From NCBI RefSeq assembly GCF_028747205.1, contig NZ_CP112880.1:5022001-5086000 (forward strand): 64,000 bases of DNA, in the 5' to 3' direction. The position numbers and the translations under genes are program-made. Origin of the DNA: Streptomyces sp. CA-278952 (GTDB lineage: Bacteria > Actinomycetota > Actinomycetes > Streptomycetales > Streptomycetaceae). Below the pieces are notes generated by a model. It searched no databases, had not been told where the DNA came from, and worked only from the letters and a program-made list of their open reading frames with translations. Every line of letters begins with the position of its first letter. Within the stretch, counting starts at the first letter, position 1. Below, piece by piece: positions 61,136 to 64,000 of the stretch.

Positions 61136-62322
61136 CCGCCCCGCCCCTGCCGAGGGCCGTCACCCCGGACCACGCGGTCCCGCCGGACCACGCGGTCCCG
61201 CCGCCGCCCGCCCCCGTGAAACCCGCGCGCGACCGGTACTTCGACCTGCTGCGGGCCCTCGCCCTCTTCCGCGTCGTCCTCTACCACCTGACCGGCTGGG
61301 CCTGGCTGCCCGTCGTCTTCCCGTCGATGGGCGTCATGTTCGCCCTGGCCGGGACGCTGATGGCGCGCTCGCTGAAGCGGCCGGCCGTCCAGGTGATCCG
61401 GGGCCGCGTCCGCCGGCTCCTGCCGCCGCTGTGGCTGCTCGGCGCGATCGGCGTCACCGGCATGGCCGCCCAGGGCTGGGGGCCGGACGCCGAGGGCCAC
61501 CCCGGCTGGTGGTGGCAGCACCTCCTGTACTGGGTGCTGCCGCTCAGCGATCCGCCGTACGCGTACGACGTGGCGGGCATCGACGGATTCCTCGGCGCGA
61601 GCTGGCCCGAGGAGCTGGCCGGGCCGCTCTGGTACATCCGGGCCTACCTGTGGTTCGTCCTGTTCTCCCCGCTGATCCTGCGCGGCCTGCGCAGGCTGCC
61701 CTGGCCGACGCTGCTCGCGCCGCTCGCCCTGGCCGTCGTCATGCGTCTGGAGCTGTTCTCCACCACCGAACGCCTCGACTCCGCGATCACCGACTTCTCC
61801 ACGTTCGGCGCCTGCTGGGTCCTCGGCATGGCCCACCAGGAAGGCCTCCTGAAACGGCTGCCCGCCTACGTCGTGCCGTCGATCGCCCCGCTCCTCGCGG
61901 GCGCGGGGCTGTGGTGGGCGAGCCACGAGGGCTTCCGCAGCGGCTTCGACCTGGACTCCATCCCGCTCGCCCAGGCCCTGTGGTCCTTCGGCTGCGTCCT
62001 GCTCCTGCTGCACCTCAGCCCCACCTGGACCGCGTGGCCGAAGCGGCTGCGCGCCTTCGACCGGCCCATCACCCTGCTCAACTCGCGGGCGGTGACCGTC
62101 TACCTCTGGCACAACGTCTGCATCCTGACGGCCGCCACGCTCTACGACCGGCTCTGGTCGGTGGACGCCCTCAGCGAGAACGTGCCCTGGCTGCTGGAGA
62201 GCTGGGTGCCCGTGCTGCTGATCGCCTGGGCCCTCATCGCGCTCTGCGTCCTCGCCTTCGGCTGGGCCGAGGACGTCGCCGCCAAGCGCCGGCCGCGGCT
62301 CTGGCCGGACGGCAGGCGGTAG
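61132..62322 (+). CDS. Membrane acyltransferase of the OafA/acyltransferase-3 family
   Basis: 396 residues. After a Pro-rich N-terminus, YFDLLRALALFRVVLYHLTGWAW (about 33-55) carries the R-x10-H pattern of the family, and about ten helices follow (for example LLPPLWLLGAIGVTGMAAQ, LWYIRAYLWFVLFSPLIL). These enzymes acylate extracellular polysaccharides. It overlaps the deacetylase-GT2 gene by 4 bp (ATGA), so they are coupled and probably act on the same polymer. A terminator follows. Confidence 0.9.
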   Translation: MTAPPLPRAVTPDHAVPPDHAVPPPPAPVKPARDRYFDLLRALALFRVVLYHLTGWAWLPVVFPSMGVMFALAGTLMARSLKRPAVQVIRGRVRRLLPPLWLLGAIGVTGMAAQGWGPDAEGHPGWWWQHLLYWVLPLSDPPYAYDVAGIDGFLGASWPEELAGPLWYIRAYLWFVLFSPLILRGLRRLPWPTLLAPLALAVVMRLELFSTTERLDSAITDFSTFGACWVLGMAHQEGLLKRLPAYVVPSIAPLLAGAGLWWASHEGFRSGFDLDSIPLAQALWSFGCVLLLLHLSPTWTAWPKRLRAFDRPITLLNSRAVTVYLWHNVCILTAATLYDRLWSVDALSENVPWLLESWVPVLLIAWALIALCVLAFGWAEDVAAKRRPRLWPDGRR

Positions 62323-62333
62323 CGGACACCTCA

Positions 62334-62363
62334 TCTCACCGGGCCGGGAGGGGCCCGGTGAGA
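62334..62363 (+). terminator. Terminator of the exopolysaccharide unit
   Basis: 12-bp arms TCTCACCGGGCC (62334-62345) and GGCCCGGTGAGA (62352-62363) with a 6-base loop, 11 bases after the acyltransferase stop. Confidence 0.85.
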
Positions 62364-62478
62364 GCAAGGTTGCCCACCGGTCACCTCACGGCACCACGCC
62401 GAAACGCGGGCTCCCTAGCGTCGGGACGACACCCCGAAGCGACGGGGACACCACCCCGACCCCCTGTGGAGGCGCGTG

Positions 62479-63810
62479 ATGGCAGGCCGTTGGATCGAGA
62501 CCTGGGAGCCGGAGGACGAGACGTTCTGGCGGGAGAAGGGCGAACGCGTCGCCCGCCGCAACCTGTGGTTCTCCGTGCTCTCCGAGCACATCGGATTCTC
62601 CATCTGGACCCTGTGGTCGGTGATGGTCCTGTTCATGGGACCGGAGTACGGCATCGATCCGGCCGGGAAGTTCTTCCTCATCTCGACCGCCACCCTCGTC
62701 GGCGCGCTGGTGCGGGTGCCGTACACCTTCGCCGTCGCCCGGTTCGGCGGCCGCAACTGGACGATCTTCAGCGCGGTGAGCCTGCTCGTCCCGGCCCTGG
62801 CCGCGTTCTGGGTGATGGAGCCCGGCACCTCGTACGCCACCTTCGTCGCGGTCGCGGCGCTCACCGGGATCGGCGGCGGCAACTTCGCCTCGTCGATGAC
62901 CAACATCAACGCCTTCTTCCCGCTGCGCGAGAAGGGCTGGGCGCTCGGCCTGAACGCGGGCGGCGGCAACATCGGCGTCCCCGTCGTCCAGCTCGTCGGC
63001 CTGCTCGTCATCGGCACGCTGGGGGCCTCGCACCCCCGCATCGTCCTCGGGGTGTACATCCCGCTGATCGTCCTGGCCGGCGTCTGCGCCGCCCTGTACA
63101 TGGACAACCTCCGGCCCGTGAAGAACGACACCGGGGCCGCGCTGGAAGCCGTCCGCGACCCGCACACCTGGATCATGGCGGTCCTCTACATCGGCACCTT
63201 CGGCTCGTTCATCGGCTACAGCTTCGCCTTCGGCCTGGTGCTCCAGACCCAGTTCGGCCGGACCCCGCTCCAGGCCGCCTCGCTCACCTTCATCGGCCCG
63301 CTGCTGGGCTCCCTGATCCGGCCCGTCGGCGGCCGGCTCGCCGACCGGTACGGCGGCGCGCGCATCACCCTGGCCACCTTCGCCGCGATGGCCGCCGCTA
63401 CCGGCGTCGTCATCCAGGCCTCGGGGAACGCCTCGCTGCCCGTCTTCCTCACCGGCTTCACCGCCCTGTTCGTCCTGACGGGCCTCGGCAACGGATCGAC
63501 GTACAAGATGATTCCCGGCATCTTCCACGCCAAGGCCCTCGCCCGGGGGCTCGACGCGGAGTCCGCCGCCGCCCACGGACGACGGCTCTCCGGCGCGGCC
63601 ATGGGCCTCATCGGGGCCGTCGGCGCGCTCGGCGGTCTGGCCATCAACCTCGCCTTCCGCCAGTCCTTCCAGGCCTCCGGCGCCGGAACCGCGGCCTTCT
63701 GGTCCTTCCTCGCCTTCTACGGGGTGTGTTTCACCCTCACCTGGGCGGTATACCTTCGCCGTCCCGCGCCCGTGCCCACACGGGGCCGGCTCGGCTACGC
63801 GAAGGTGTAG
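62479..63810 (+). CDS. narK: NNP-family MFS nitrate/nitrite transporter (NarK type)
   Basis: 443 residues from the ATG at 62479 (GTG at 62476 adds one residue) with GTGGAGG at good spacing. About 12 helices carry the two nitrate signatures: NAGGGNIGVPVVQ (about 155-167) and GLGNGSTYKMIPGIF (about 337-351). Conserved arginines are in ALVRVPYTFA and LIRPVGGRLADRYGG. It imports nitrate or exchanges it for nitrite. No nitrate reductase genes are in the window; a tetrapyrrole gene follows. Confidence 0.92.
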   Translation: MAGRWIETWEPEDETFWREKGERVARRNLWFSVLSEHIGFSIWTLWSVMVLFMGPEYGIDPAGKFFLISTATLVGALVRVPYTFAVARFGGRNWTIFSAVSLLVPALAAFWVMEPGTSYATFVAVAALTGIGGGNFASSMTNINAFFPLREKGWALGLNAGGGNIGVPVVQLVGLLVIGTLGASHPRIVLGVYIPLIVLAGVCAALYMDNLRPVKNDTGAALEAVRDPHTWIMAVLYIGTFGSFIGYSFAFGLVLQTQFGRTPLQAASLTFIGPLLGSLIRPVGGRLADRYGGARITLATFAAMAAATGVVIQASGNASLPVFLTGFTALFVLTGLGNGSTYKMIPGIFHAKALARGLDAESAAAHGRRLSGAAMGLIGAVGALGGLAINLAFRQSFQASGAGTAAFWSFLAFYGVCFTLTWAVYLRRPAPVPTRGRLGYAKV

Positions 63811-63869
63811 AGGGTCACCGAACCACACCCCGGCGTCGTACGACGTAACGGCCGGGAAATACGGGGGAA

Positions 63870-63901
63870 CCGAGCCTGTCACGCATCGTTGACAGTCTCG
63901 G
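63870..63901 (+). promoter_or_regulatory. Imperfect dyad between narK and the next gene
   Basis: CTGTCA-N8-TGACAG (63876-63895) with outer arms CCGAG/CTCGG separated by one mismatch. It could be the narK terminator or an operator for the following gene, 49 bases from its start. Confidence 0.5.
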
Positions 63902-63949
63902 GCCTTCGCACCTCGCGTACCAGCGGAACCACGGGAGCCGGGACACGCC

Positions 63950-64000
63950 ATGCAGGACGACGACACAACGCACGGCCCCCTCGCGGGCTTCACCGTCGGG
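63950..64000 (+). CDS. hemD: Probable uroporphyrinogen-III synthase, first 17 codons only
   Basis: The window ends within this gene. It starts ATG at 63950 with GGGAG about 10 bases upstream and reads MQDDDTTHGPLAGFTVG. The segment GPLAGFTVG is how I remember Streptomyces uroporphyrinogen-III synthases (some fused to a response-regulator DNA-binding domain) beginning, next to narK. Seventeen residues are too few for proof. Confidence 0.55.
   Translation, partial: MQDDDTTHGPLAGFTVG

Overview
The window is about 72% GC with strong G/C at third codon positions. It looks like core chromosome of a Streptomyces. As I recall it, the gene order (hpf, response regulator, secA, NAD-glutamate dehydrogenase, wall-glycopolymer genes, sugar ABC transporter, pkaA/pkaB, prfB, ftsEX, smpB, ssrA) is that of the S. 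coelicolor SCO3009 to SCO2960 region. I see no insertion sequence, prophage, integrase, tRNA or CRISPR. Most very long antisense ORFs are high-GC shadows.

Region by region. (1) 1-9.6 kb is housekeeping: ribosome hibernation factor, NarL-type response regulator, AlkX-type DNA glycosylase, GNAT acetyltransferase, SecA, an Rv3235-like protein, a DUF6912 protein, a HAD hydrolase and a DJ-1/PfpI protein. (2) 10-15 kb is one very large NAD-glutamate dehydrogenase, flanked on both sides by intergenic arrays of the same 21-bp repeat at about 31-bp period. (3) 15.3-36.5 kb is a cell-wall glycopolymer locus: a TagGH-type exporter, a TetR regulator sharing a divergent promoter that carries a large perfect inverted repeat, a polytopic membrane protein, five proteins with CDP-glycerol glycerophosphotransferase (TagF-like) domains (four of them fused to N-terminal GT2 or degenerate GT2 domains), a GT4 and two methyltransferases. 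(4) 36.6-40.4 kb is a sugar ABC importer (lipoprotein and two permeases) with no ATPase gene. (5) 40.6-48.1 kb is an FHA-FtsK/EccC-like protein with an altered P-loop, divergent from the tandem Ser/Thr kinases PkaA and PkaB. (6) 48.2-55.3 kb holds prfB, a repeat-rich LAETG sortase substrate, a small zinc-ribbon membrane protein, ftsE, ftsX, an S41 protease, smpB and the tmRNA. (7) 55.4-64 kb holds an MFS exporter divergent from a LysR regulator, a three-gene translationally coupled exopolysaccharide unit (TM protein, deacetylase-GT2 fusion, acyltransferase), a NarK-type transporter and the first codons of what is probably uroporphyrinogen-III synthase.

Most genes are conserved families. What stands out is the surface and envelope content: multidomain TagF-like enzymes with unusual motif variants, a possible two-part operator for the exporter, the Arg-for-Lys P-loop of the FHA-FtsK protein next to two kinases, and in-frame tandem repeats inside four envelope-related genes. 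All functions are assigned from sequence features and memory of families; no database search was run.
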